NCBI GenBank assembly: GCA_015068935.1 | Contig: SVJO01000002.1 | Span: 68,943-101,031 of the forward strand | DNA from: Oscillospiraceae bacterium | GTDB lineage: Bacteria > Bacillota > Clostridia > UBA1381 > UBA9506 | Length of the DNA stretch: 32,089 nucleotides | Reading direction: 5' to 3' | In this document: piece after piece, positions 26,146 through 32,089 of the stretch | How the letters are laid out: each line of letters begins with the position of its first letter | How positions within the stretch are numbered: position 1 is the stretch's first letter | The notes under the pieces: generated by a model | Told to the model about the DNA's origin: nothing | The model's input: only the letters and a program-made list of their open reading frames with translations | Database searches by the model: none | Program-made: the position numbers and the translations under genes

Positions 26146-27039
26146 TCAATAAAAACCCATATCTATTTTGATGCACAGTGCGCCTTCTGATTCAACTATT
26201 TTAGCAAGACACAAAAAGCGCTCCTTATCATATATTCTTATTTTTTCGCCAAGCTTAAGATTTATCCCAAGCTGATTTATCCTGAGCATTAATCCGTTTT
26301 GCACTTTTTTCGACGTTTCATCATCTACTGTGACAGACGGAAATTCACAAAGCACCTTGTCAGGCGCTATGATAAAGGAGAAATCTCCGCTGTTTACGGA
26401 CTGATTTATCATTTCGCATGTTTTTGATGTGGAATCATCAAAAATCCCTGTTTTATTTCGGACTAAGGCATCCATAGCGGCACCGCAGCCTAAAGCCAGA
26501 CCTAAATCATGGCAAAGAGAACGGATATAAGTGCCTTTAGAACAATGCACTCTCATTTTAAATTCGTTTTTCTCTTCATCGAAATTTAAAACGGATATAT
26601 CGAAAATCGTGATATTCCTTTTGGGGCGCTCTATTTCTTTTCCTTCGCGCGCCAGCTGATAAAGTTTTCTGCCGCCGATTTTTATAGCTGAATACATAGG
26701 CGGCTCCTGCTGGATTTCACCTATAAATTTTGCGGCAGCTTTTTTAATATCAGAAAGGGAAACACAAGGTGTATTTTCTTTTAAAATTGTTCCTGTGGTG
26801 TCATATGTATCAGTTATAATTCCAAGTTTTACTGTTGCAGTATATATTTTATCGCCTGCCATTAAATAATCAGACAAAGCGGTGGCTCTTCCCACAAGTA
26901 TCGGAAGAACCCCTTCGGCACATGGGTCAAGAGTTCCTGTGTGACCAACTTTTTTTATCCCTAAAGTTTTTCTTACAAAAGATACCATATCATGAGAGGT
27001 TTTACCTGCAGGTTTATATAAATTTATTATACCGAGCAC
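26146..27039 (-). CDS. truB: tRNA pseudouridine(55) synthase
   Basis: Makes the pseudouridine at position 55 in the T-arm of most tRNAs. Seen: GIINLYKPAGKTSHDMV at the N-terminus, KVGHTGTLDPCAEGVLPI with the catalytic Asp, the YSAIKIGGRKLYQLAREG segment, and KGTYIRSLCHDLG. An ATG at 27066 opens the frame, but AAGGAG then lies inside that extension, seven bases before GTG 27039, and starting there gives the standard family N-terminus (297 residues). First gene of the long minus-strand operon, with a promoter just upstream. rbfA and rpsO, often neighbours, are absent. Confidence 0.96.
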   Translation of the reverse strand: MLGIINLYKPAGKTSHDMVSFVRKTLGIKKVGHTGTLDPCAEGVLPILVGRATALSDYLMAGDKIYTATVKLGIITDTYDTTGTILKENTPCVSLSDIKKAAAKFIGEIQQEPPMYSAIKIGGRKLYQLAREGKEIERPKRNITIFDISVLNFDEEKNEFKMRVHCSKGTYIRSLCHDLGLALGCGAAMDALVRNKTGIFDDSTSKTCEMINQSVNSGDFSFIIAPDKVLCEFPSVTVDDETSKKVQNGLMLRINQLGINLKLGEKIRIYDKERFLCLAKIVESEGALCIKIDMGFY

Positions 27040-27075
27040 AATTTCACTCCTTAGTTTTGCGGACATATAGTATAT

Positions 27076-27104
27076 ATTATACCATAAAAAGCTGTTTTTG
27101 CATA
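27076..27104 (-). promoter_or_regulatory. Extended -10 promoter of the truB operon
   Basis: On the - strand a perfect TATAAT (27081-27076) is preceded by TGG (27084-27082), an extended -10. The -35 region at 17-base spacing reads TATGCA and is weak. The predicted start is near 27069, about 30 bases before the truB GTG. The ATGGTATAAT string is identical to that of the promoter at 12631-12640. Confidence 0.7.
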
Positions 27105-27130
27105 GGAATATTTTATGATTTTTTTAATTT

Positions 27131-27170
27131 ATAAAAAAATCTGTTGCAAAATATCTCTATAATGCAACAG
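27131..27170 (-). terminator. Intrinsic terminator after the DJ-1/PfpI gene
   Basis: CTGTTGCA (27141-27148) and TGCAACAG (27163-27170) form a perfect 8-bp stem with a 14-base loop. Read on the - strand it is followed by ATTTTTTTAT. It lies 14 bases after the stop of the DJ-1 gene and separates it from the truB promoter. Confidence 0.85.
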
Positions 27171-27183
27171 AACTTTTAAGTTT

Positions 27184-27732
27184 TTATAAATTTAAGTATA
27201 GTATGGATTCTTTTACTGATTCAGCTTCTTTTTCTTTTCCCAGAGCTTTTGCTATTTCAAAAGCAAAGTCGAAGCATTTCCCTGCGGCGCGTGATGTGAT
27301 TATGTTGTCACATACCATAACGCCGTGGTCTGAAACGTGGGCGCCTTTTAGCTTATCCTCAAATCCCGGATAGCATACAGCCTTTTTGCCTTCTAAAAGT
27401 CCATAAGCGCCAAGCACTTTGGGGGCAGCACAAATAGCCCCAATAAGCCTGCCTTCTTTATTTGCTGCGACTATATGTTCTTTTACATAAGGTGAGCTTT
27501 GAAGATGGTCTGCACCGGGAAGACCGCCGGGCAAAATGACTGCATCAGGAGATGAGGGGCTTAAATCTTTATAAACCTCATCTGCAATCACTTTAATTCC
27601 GTGAGTGCCTGTCACAACATTTGTTTCCATGATTGAAACTGTTCTGACATCTAAACCACATCTTTTCAGCACATCAACCGGAACGAGAGCTTCTGCTTCT
27701 TCAAATCCGTCAGCTAAAAACACTAAAACCAT
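27184..27732 (-). CDS. DJ-1/PfpI family protein
   Basis: 182-residue cytoplasmic protein of the DJ-1/ThiJ/PfpI superfamily. Seen: VFLADGFEEAEALVPVDVLKR (with the conserved Glu), VILPGGLPGADHL, and the nucleophile-elbow cysteine in GAICAAPKVLG, followed by ITSRAAGKCFDFAF. Family members act as glyoxalases/deglycases, chaperones or protect against oxidative stress; the exact activity is not readable from sequence. GAGGTG lies six bases before ATG 27732, so that start is preferred over GTG 27741. A single-gene unit with its own promoter and terminator. Confidence 0.92.
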   Translation of the reverse strand: MVLVFLADGFEEAEALVPVDVLKRCGLDVRTVSIMETNVVTGTHGIKVIADEVYKDLSPSSPDAVILPGGLPGADHLQSSPYVKEHIVAANKEGRLIGAICAAPKVLGAYGLLEGKKAVCYPGFEDKLKGAHVSDHGVMVCDNIITSRAAGKCFDFAFEIAKALGKEKEAESVKESILYLNL

Positions 27733-27769
27733 TATCTGCACCTCTTTTAAACATTATTAATTTATGTTA

Positions 27770-27798
27770 ATTTTATAACAGTAAAAAATCTTTGTCAA
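27770..27798 (-). promoter_or_regulatory. Sigma-A promoter for the DJ-1/PfpI gene
   Basis: On the - strand a perfect TTGACA (27798-27793) and TAAAAT (27775-27770) are spaced by exactly 17 bases. The predicted start is near 27763, about 30 bases before the ATG. Confidence 0.8.
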
Positions 27799-27806
27799 TA
27801 ATAAAT

Positions 27807-27835
27807 TTGAAATATAAAAAAATATATGTTAAAAT
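27807..27835 (+). promoter_or_regulatory. Sigma-A promoter for the DUF6873-like/ytxC pair
   Basis: TTGAAA (27807-27812) and TAAAAT (27830-27835) are spaced by 17 bases, with TGT before the -10 as an extended element. The start would be near 27842. Its -35 lies only eight bases from the -35 of the divergent DJ-1 promoter. Confidence 0.75.
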
Positions 27836-27874
27836 AAAAAGATGATTATTTTATACAAACTGGAGGTGTGTACT

Positions 27875-28573
27875 GTGAGCAAATTCATGATAGTAGATAA
27901 CAGGTATGCTTTTGTTGCAGAAAAAACATGGGGAGACAGATTTGAAATTATACCTTCTGTTACATGTGGGCATGTCAACTCTGCTGTGAGTGCACATCCT
28001 GACATGGCGCTTTTTCAGCTTGAGAAAAAGGTATTTATTTGTGCACCTGAGTGTTTTGAGGAATACAAGAGAAGGCTCACCTGTTGCGGAGCGACACTGA
28101 TTTGCGGCGAAAAGCAGTTGGGGAGCACCTATCCTGACGATGTTGCATATAATATACTTAAAATCAATAATTTGGCGCTTGGAAAAATTTTAGCTGCAGA
28201 CCCTGTCATTTTAAGATGTTTGAAAGATAAAAAAACAGAGTTTATAAATGTGAACCAAGGCTACAGCAAATGCTCTGTGTGTATTTTTTCTGGATGTGCA
28301 ATTACTGCAGATGAAGGAATTTTTTCTGCCTTAAAGAGCAGAGGAACAGATGTTTTAAAAATACCATACGGGGAAATAAAACTCACAGGTTATAATTACG
28401 GATTTATAGGCGGGGCAAGCGGTGAATTTTTTGGAGAAGTTTTTTTCTTTGGAGATTTAGACACTGTTTCCTACGGACAAAAAATCAGAGAATTTATCTT
28501 TTCCAAAGGAAAAACCGTTCATGAAATAAAAAATTATCCGCTTACAGATGTAGGAACAATTATGTTTTGCTGA
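27875..28573 (+). CDS. DUF6873-like protein (putative GME-fold)
   Basis: 232 residues, no signal peptide or membrane helix. The sequence matches my memory of the uncharacterised Clostridia family DUF6873, described as having a guanidino-group-modifying enzyme (GME) fold: VDNR near the start, a GHVNSAVSAHPDMALF block, INVNQGYSKCSVCIF, ADEGIFSALKSRGTDVLKI, and GYNYGFIGGASGEFFG. The frame opens at 27842, but GGAGG (27862-27866) points to GTG 27875 (eight-base spacer), and the transcript probably starts only near 27842. It ends GTIMFC, with a terminal Cys. First gene of a two-gene unit with a ytxC-like gene. No function is known to me. Confidence 0.78.
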   Translation: MSKFMIVDNRYAFVAEKTWGDRFEIIPSVTCGHVNSAVSAHPDMALFQLEKKVFICAPECFEEYKRRLTCCGATLICGEKQLGSTYPDDVAYNILKINNLALGKILAADPVILRCLKDKKTEFINVNQGYSKCSVCIFSGCAITADEGIFSALKSRGTDVLKIPYGEIKLTGYNYGFIGGASGEFFGEVFFFGDLDTVSYGQKIREFIFSKGKTVHEIKNYPLTDVGTIMFC

Positions 28574-28641
28574 ATATATAAATAATTTACCGTTCATAAT
28601 ACATAAGAAACACGGCGCAGATTATCAAAAGGAGTGTATGT

Positions 28642-29472
28642 ATGAACGAAACCATAAGGCTTGGAGTCGGTGGTGATATTAATCTTATAAAAAGCAGAAT
28701 CGTATCTAACCCCGACTGTATTTTTCCCGTTTCCATAATAAAAGAAAAACCTGAAGATAATATAACATATTTTAATTTTGAATATAATGAGGATATAAGT
28801 ACGCTTGACAAATACCTTAATGTTCTTGCTGAATATATAATAGACAGATATGAAACACGCATGATGCGTAAGATTCTCAGTGAACATTTTGACGGGCTTT
28901 CAGACAGGGCGAGAAGGGAAATTGTAAAAAACATTAATTTTTTTGAAGATGATAAAGAAGTAGGATTTGAAGCGCGCAAAAGGGTTATTCTTTTATCGCT
29001 TTATGATTGCCTTAAAGAGAGCACTAAAGTATATCTTGACGGGTTTGTTGCATTCAGGCTAAAGGATTACGAAGCTATTTTATACAGACTTTCTCAAATG
29101 CTTGCAGAGGATTACAGGGCAAAGAAAGAATATGAGGAATTTATCGACCTTTTAACATATTTTGTTGAGGTACAGTCGCCGAGACCTGAGCTATTAAATA
29201 TAATTGTGGAAAAGAGCGGGGAATATAGGATAGCTGATAGCACCGGAAAAGATATTACTTCAAAATGTATGGCAGAATTTGTCGGCGAAGCAGCCGTGAT
29301 GACGGAAACAGATTATGACGATGTTTTAATCAGCGTGCTGATAACGGCGGCTCCGCAAAAGGTTATTATTCACAAGGCGGAGAATATCAGGAACAGAGAT
29401 TTGTTTCTTACAATAAAAAAGGTGTTTAAAAGGGTAGAGTATTGCATTGGTTGCAATCTGTGTATGCCATAA
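28642..29472 (+). CDS. ytxC: YtxC-like sporulation-associated protein
   Basis: 276-residue cytoplasmic protein of the YtxC family, annotated as sporulation-related in Bacillus and Clostridia; the molecular role is unknown. Seen: central ILLSLYDCLKESTKVYLDGFVAFRLKDY and KEYEEFIDLLTYFVEVQSPRPELLNIIVE, both characteristic of the family. The last residues are CIGCNLCMP, a CxxCxxC cluster that could bind metal. AAAGGAG precedes ATG 28642. It follows the DUF6873-like gene by 68 bases and ends 36 bases before the convergent carboxypeptidase stop. A hairpin spans its stop codon. Its presence supports a spore-forming lineage. Confidence 0.85.
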   Translation: MNETIRLGVGGDINLIKSRIVSNPDCIFPVSIIKEKPEDNITYFNFEYNEDISTLDKYLNVLAEYIIDRYETRMMRKILSEHFDGLSDRARREIVKNINFFEDDKEVGFEARKRVILLSLYDCLKESTKVYLDGFVAFRLKDYEAILYRLSQMLAEDYRAKKEYEEFIDLLTYFVEVQSPRPELLNIIVEKSGEYRIADSTGKDITSKCMAEFVGEAAVMTETDYDDVLISVLITAAPQKVIIHKAENIRNRDLFLTIKKVFKRVEYCIGCNLCMP

Positions 29473-29494
29473 AGGCAGATATGGCATACACAGA
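29457..29494. repeat. 14-bp perfect inverted repeat across the ytxC stop codon
   Basis: TCTGTGTATGCCAT (29457-29470) is the exact inverse of ATGGCATACACAGA (29481-29494), with a 10-base loop. The left arm encodes the last residues of ytxC and the stop codon falls at the arm-loop border. No U-tract follows on either strand. Confidence 0.9.
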
Positions 29495-29508
29495 AACAAT
29501 AATAGAAT

Positions 29509-30657
29509 TTATCCGTAAAGCAGGTTTTCAGCAAGTCTTACAAATATTGTAACAAGACCTGCTTTTTTTATATCTTCTGCGGCAATTATGTCAGTACTTC
29601 CGACTTTTTCGCCACCGACAAAGTATTCGACCTCGCCAAGTTTTTGTCCTTTTTTGACAGGCGCTTCTACCTCTGCTGGTAATGTTATTTTCTTTTCAAT
29701 GTTTTCAAGTTTAGACTTTTCGACAAGCACACCTGTATTTTCTTCTGTTCCTGGCATGGTTATCTGTTTTGCACCCTTTAAAACTTTAACTTCCTTCATA
29801 TCCTCTTTATCTATGAGACTGTTTGCTATAGCGTAGTTTGCAAATCCGTAATCAAGAAGTTTTGTTGCATCAGCAAAACGCTCTTTAGAAGACGGGGCGG
29901 CAAGGATAACCGCAATAAGTGTCATGTCATTTCTTGTTGCTGAGGCACTTAAACAGTATTTTGCCACACTTGTCGAACCTGTCTTGAGACCGTTTGCACC
30001 CTGATAAAATCTTATCAGCTTGTTCGTGTTGACCAGTCCGAATTCACCATTTCTTAAAGAATCCATCCAAATAGATGTAAACTCTAAAATTCTGGGGTGG
30101 GAAATCAGCTCCTTTGACATTATTGATATATCGTGTGCGGAAGTAACGTGGCCGTCTTCATCTAGACCATTGCAATTTATAAAATTAGTGTCATTCATAT
30201 TCAGTTCTTTTGCCCGTTTATTCATTCGCTTTACAAATTCCTCGTGACTTCCTGCTACAAATTCTGCAAGAGCTACTGCCGCATCATTTCCGGAGGCGAC
30301 AGCTACAGCTTTTAACATATCGTGAACACTCATTTCTTCATTTGGCTCAAGGTAGACCTGCGAGCCGCCCATTGATGCGGCAAATTCTGAGCATCTCACC
30401 ATGTCTTCCATTTTTATTTGCCCTGAATCAATAGCCTCAATTACAAGCAGCATAGTCATAATTTTTGTTACAGAAGCAGGCGGAAGCTTTATATGGCTGT
30501 CCTTTTCAAAGAGTATTTGTCCTGTTTGTGCCTCAATCAATATTGCGGAAGGAGCAGATATGCTGATTTCTGCGGCAAATGTTTGCGGCACAAAAGAGTA
30601 TAGAGACAGTAACATAACACAAATTACTGCCATGATTTTAACAAGAGTCTTTTTCAT
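29509..30657 (-). CDS. D-alanyl-D-alanine carboxypeptidase, DacF/PBP5 type
   Basis: Penicillin-binding protein that removes the terminal D-Ala from peptidoglycan stem peptides, 382 residues. Signal peptide (about 1-28, ending near TFAAE), then the S11 catalytic domain with the three PBP motifs: SVTK (SxxK), SGN, and KTGS. The C-terminal PBP5-type beta domain (about 285-360) precedes a last amphipathic stretch, FVRLAENLLYG, which could peg it to the membrane. In Firmicutes this type includes dacF and dacB, active in vegetative growth or spore cortex making; I cannot tell which. AAAGGAG lies before ATG 30657. The upstream region (30658-30771) shows no promoter that I can trust. Confidence 0.93.
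   Translation of the reverse strand: MKKTLVKIMAVICVMLLSLYSFVPQTFAAEISISAPSAILIEAQTGQILFEKDSHIKLPPASVTKIMTMLLVIEAIDSGQIKMEDMVRCSEFAASMGGSQVYLEPNEEMSVHDMLKAVAVASGNDAAVALAEFVAGSHEEFVKRMNKRAKELNMNDTNFINCNGLDEDGHVTSAHDISIMSKELISHPRILEFTSIWMDSLRNGEFGLVNTNKLIRFYQGANGLKTGSTSVAKYCLSASATRNDMTLIAVILAAPSSKERFADATKLLDYGFANYAIANSLIDKEDMKEVKVLKGAKQITMPGTEENTGVLVEKSKLENIEKKITLPAEVEAPVKKGQKLGEVEYFVGGEKVGSTDIIAAEDIKKAGLVTIFVRLAENLLYG
29517..29569 (+). terminator. Terminator for ytxC, embedded in the convergent carboxypeptidase coding region
   Basis: AAAGCAGGT (29517-29525) pairs perfectly with ACCTGCTTT (29557-29565); an inner TTACAA/TTGTAA stem (29538-29543, 29547-29552) stacks inside. Seven T follow at 29563-29569 on the + strand. 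The whole element lies within the last 20 codons of the minus-strand D,D-carboxypeptidase. Confidence 0.8.
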
Positions 30658-30771
30658 TTTATTATTCTCCTTTAAAAAAGTGTATATTTAATTTTATGCA
30701 TAACTTTTTGCCGTATGACTTTTATAATTCTTGTCGCTGAAAGGCACGCGTACTTTCTCTCGGGTAAAAGG

Positions 30772-30809
30772 AAAAGGGTATGAAAGCATTTTGCTTTCGT
30801 ACCCTTTTT
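30772..30809 (-). terminator. Long-stem terminator downstream of the oxidoreductase gene
   Basis: AAAAGGGTATGAAAGCA (30772-30788) pairs with TGCTTTCGTACCCTTTT (30792-30808): 17 base pairs with one G-T and a three-base loop. Poly-T follows on + (TTTTT) and a CCTTTTCCTTTT run follows on -. Gene layout suggests it ends the oxidoreductase transcript before the carboxypeptidase gene; it could work both ways. Confidence 0.8.
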
Positions 30810-30824
30810 AATAAAATGAAAGTT

Positions 30825-30886
30825 CTCTATTAGAAAGGCACTAAGAAGGGGAGAGATAAAATCCTTTAGATGCCTTTCTAATAGAG
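30825..30886. repeat. 16-bp perfect inverted repeat 3' of the oxidoreductase gene
   Basis: CTCTATTAGAAAGGCA (30825-30840) and TGCCTTTCTAATAGAG (30871-30886) are exact inverse copies around 30 bases. Inside, CTAA and TTAG with CCTT/AAGG allow the stem to continue with bulges. On the - strand it begins nine bases after the oxidoreductase stop and lies before the terminator at 30772. Confidence 0.9.
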
Positions 30887-30895
30887 GAAATATTA

Positions 30896-31939
30896 TTATA
30901 ATGTAACGTACTTCTTAGAGTCGTTTGCAGCATATGCACTTTCAATGATTTTCTGAACCTGAACAGCAGATTCTGCTGTAACAACCGGCTCTGTATCATT
31001 GATGATTGCATTTCCGAATGCTTCAACTTCTTTTGTGTACATATTGCCAAATTCAACTTCGAGCATCTGAGCTTTAAGTTCGCATCTTTCCTGAGCTGCA
31101 TCATAGCCTTTAGCATCGTCAGACATGAATACTTCAACCTGACCTGCTTCAATCTGGCTAATTGTTCCTTCTGCCATCATGCTGCCTTTTGTACCATAGA
31201 ATTCCATTTTACATTTAGCAGCTGCATCAGGAATGTTGAAGTTAGCATCAACCATTGCAATAGCGCCGTTGTTCATCTTCATAAGAAGCATACCTGAATC
31301 ATCAACGTCATATGAGAATGTCTGTGTGCCTGCAAATCCGCAAACTTCTTTAGCTTCTAAGCCTGAAATCTGCTGCAGGAGGTCAGCACAGTGAACACCC
31401 ATATCAATCATAGCACCGCCGCCAGAGAGCTTTTTAGTCTGTCTCCAGCAGTTTTCTATGTCAGGATACCAGCATGTAAGCTGAGCTCTCATAGAAACGA
31501 TTTCACCGATTGCGCCGTCAGCGATGAGCTCCTTCATCTTCTGATGATAGCTATGGAATCTCATCATGAAACCTGCTGAAAGCTTAACACCCTCTGCCTT
31601 GCAGAAATCAACGATTTCCTGTGACTCTGCAACTGTTATGCCGAGAGGCTTTTCAAGAAGAATATGTTTCTTGGCTTTAGCAGCAGCAAAAGCCTGTTCC
31701 TTATGAGCGAAAACAGGAGAAGCAATATAAACAGCCTCAATTTCGTCGATTGCAAGAAGGTCTTCGATGTTATTAAATGCATATTTTGCATTGTATTTTT
31801 CTTTGCAGTTATTTGCAAAGTCCATATTTGTATCCATTACAGCAATAAGCTCTGCATTTTCTGCGAGCATCATGCCAGGTAATGTTCTTCTGTCAGCGAT
31901 ACCGCCGCAGCCGATAACACCCCATTTAATTTTTCTCAT
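30896..31939 (-). CDS. Gfo/Idh/MocA family NAD(P)-dependent oxidoreductase
   Basis: 347 residues. N-terminal Rossmann fold with WGVIGCGGIADRRTLPGM, the EKPLGIT motif with the catalytic Lys, then the C-terminal alpha/beta dehydrogenase domain with GGGAMIDMGVHCADLL, whose Asp and His are the usual active-site residues. Family members oxidise sugars, inositols or amino sugars at a ring carbon; the substrate cannot be named. ATG 31939 is preceded by AAAGGACGG. Downstream lies a large hairpin and a terminator; upstream, an unknown - strand gene ends 108 bases away. Likely part of a sugar-use cluster continuing beyond the window. Confidence 0.93.
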   Translation of the reverse strand: MRKIKWGVIGCGGIADRRTLPGMMLAENAELIAVMDTNMDFANNCKEKYNAKYAFNNIEDLLAIDEIEAVYIASPVFAHKEQAFAAAKAKKHILLEKPLGITVAESQEIVDFCKAEGVKLSAGFMMRFHSYHQKMKELIADGAIGEIVSMRAQLTCWYPDIENCWRQTKKLSGGGAMIDMGVHCADLLQQISGLEAKEVCGFAGTQTFSYDVDDSGMLLMKMNNGAIAMVDANFNIPDAAAKCKMEFYGTKGSMMAEGTISQIEAGQVEVFMSDDAKGYDAAQERCELKAQMLEVEFGNMYTKEVEAFGNAIINDTEPVVTAESAVQVQKIIESAYAANDSKKYVTL

Positions 31940-31976
31940 AACGGTTATTCCGTCCTTTCAAAAGGATTAATTAATA

Positions 31977-32010
31977 TAGGAAATTACAACTTTTACATTG
32001 TAATTTCCTA
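31977..32010 (-). terminator. 13-bp perfect inverted repeat between two minus-strand genes
   Basis: TAGGAAATTACAA (31977-31989) and TTGTAATTTCCTA (31998-32010) form a hairpin with an eight-base loop. It lies after the stop of the partial gene at the window end and before the oxidoreductase. No clean T-run follows on the - strand (TATTAATTAATCCTTTT), so it may be a weak terminator or a processing/stability hairpin. Confidence 0.55.
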
Positions 32011-32047
32011 ATATCATAAAAGTCTATCTATAAGTTATAAAAGCAAC

Positions 32048-32089
32048 TTATTTTAAATGCTTAGCAATAGCAGCCTTTAAGCCTTCGAT
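32048..32089 (-). CDS. C-terminal end of an unidentified protein (partial)
   Basis: Read on the - strand, the last 42 bases encode IEGLKAAIAKHLK followed by TAA at 32050-32048. The frame is open to the window edge and the following hairpin fits a gene end. Thirteen residues are too few to name a family. Confidence 0.55.
   Translation of the reverse strand: MEGLKAAIAKHLK

Noticed and set aside
27040-27066. ATG 27066 as the truB start
   Set aside because: The AAGGAG site lies inside that extension and points to GTG 27039, which gives the family's normal N-terminus.
30658-30771. Sporulation sigma F/G promoter before the carboxypeptidase gene
   Set aside because: Partial matches such as GGCAAAAAGTT and GCATAAAAT do not meet either consensus with a matching -35.

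Overview
This window looks like chromosomal core DNA from an AT-rich, low-GC, probably spore-forming member of the Clostridia. Several things point there: Firmicutes-type neighbour pairs (DUF1934 next to argS; era-yqzL-recO; ymdB; a ytxC-like sporulation gene), purine-rich AGGAGG-type ribosome binding sites before almost every gene, frequent GTG/TTG starts, and U-tract terminators. I cannot place it to genus. No tRNA, rRNA, CRISPR array, insertion sequence, prophage or integrase gene is visible.

Region 1 (1-12525, + strand) is one close-packed gene string: the end of D-Ala-D-Ala ligase, glutamate racemase, a DUF1934 protein, arginyl-tRNA synthetase, an envelope block (S41 protease with a peptidoglycan-binding domain, M23 coiled-coil endopeptidase, membrane-anchored S41 protease), a 1071-residue double GT-C mannosyltransferase-like protein, an RlmB-type rRNA methyltransferase and a ROK glucokinase. 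Its promoter lies before the window. Region 2 (12526-14667) is the most accessory-looking part: a promoter, a long structured leader, and a secreted protein with a cohesin-like N-terminus, seven perfect TEAPES linker repeats and two related C-terminal domains. It ends between two facing terminators.

Region 3 (27084 down to 14514, - strand) is a long housekeeping string: truB, ribF, ymdB, 5-formyl-THF cyclo-ligase, a small membrane protein, cinA, recA, an MTA/SAH-deaminase-like amidohydrolase, a TagA/WecG glycosyltransferase, era, a 49-residue yqzL gene nested against recO, recO, and the radical SAM pair TIGR03960/TIGR03936. An internal promoter before the membrane protein may give cinA-recA its own transcript. 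Genes here often overlap or are separated by fewer than 30 bases.

Region 4 (27131-32089): a DJ-1/PfpI gene (-) diverges from a DUF6873-like/ytxC pair (+) over back-to-back sigma-A-type promoters. The ytxC pair converges on a DacF-type D,D-carboxypeptidase (-), with the + strand terminator lying inside the carboxypeptidase coding region. After two large hairpins comes a Gfo/Idh/MocA oxidoreductase (-), and the window closes on the last 13 codons of another - strand gene.

Most of the window is conserved cell wall, translation, DNA repair and cofactor machinery. I do not see a clear new multi-gene defence or mobile system. The best leads are the secreted repeat protein with its leader, the fused GT-C/discoidin/PMT protein, the protease-M23-protease block, the hidden yqzL with a hairpin at its ribosome binding site, and several long inverted repeats at gene ends.
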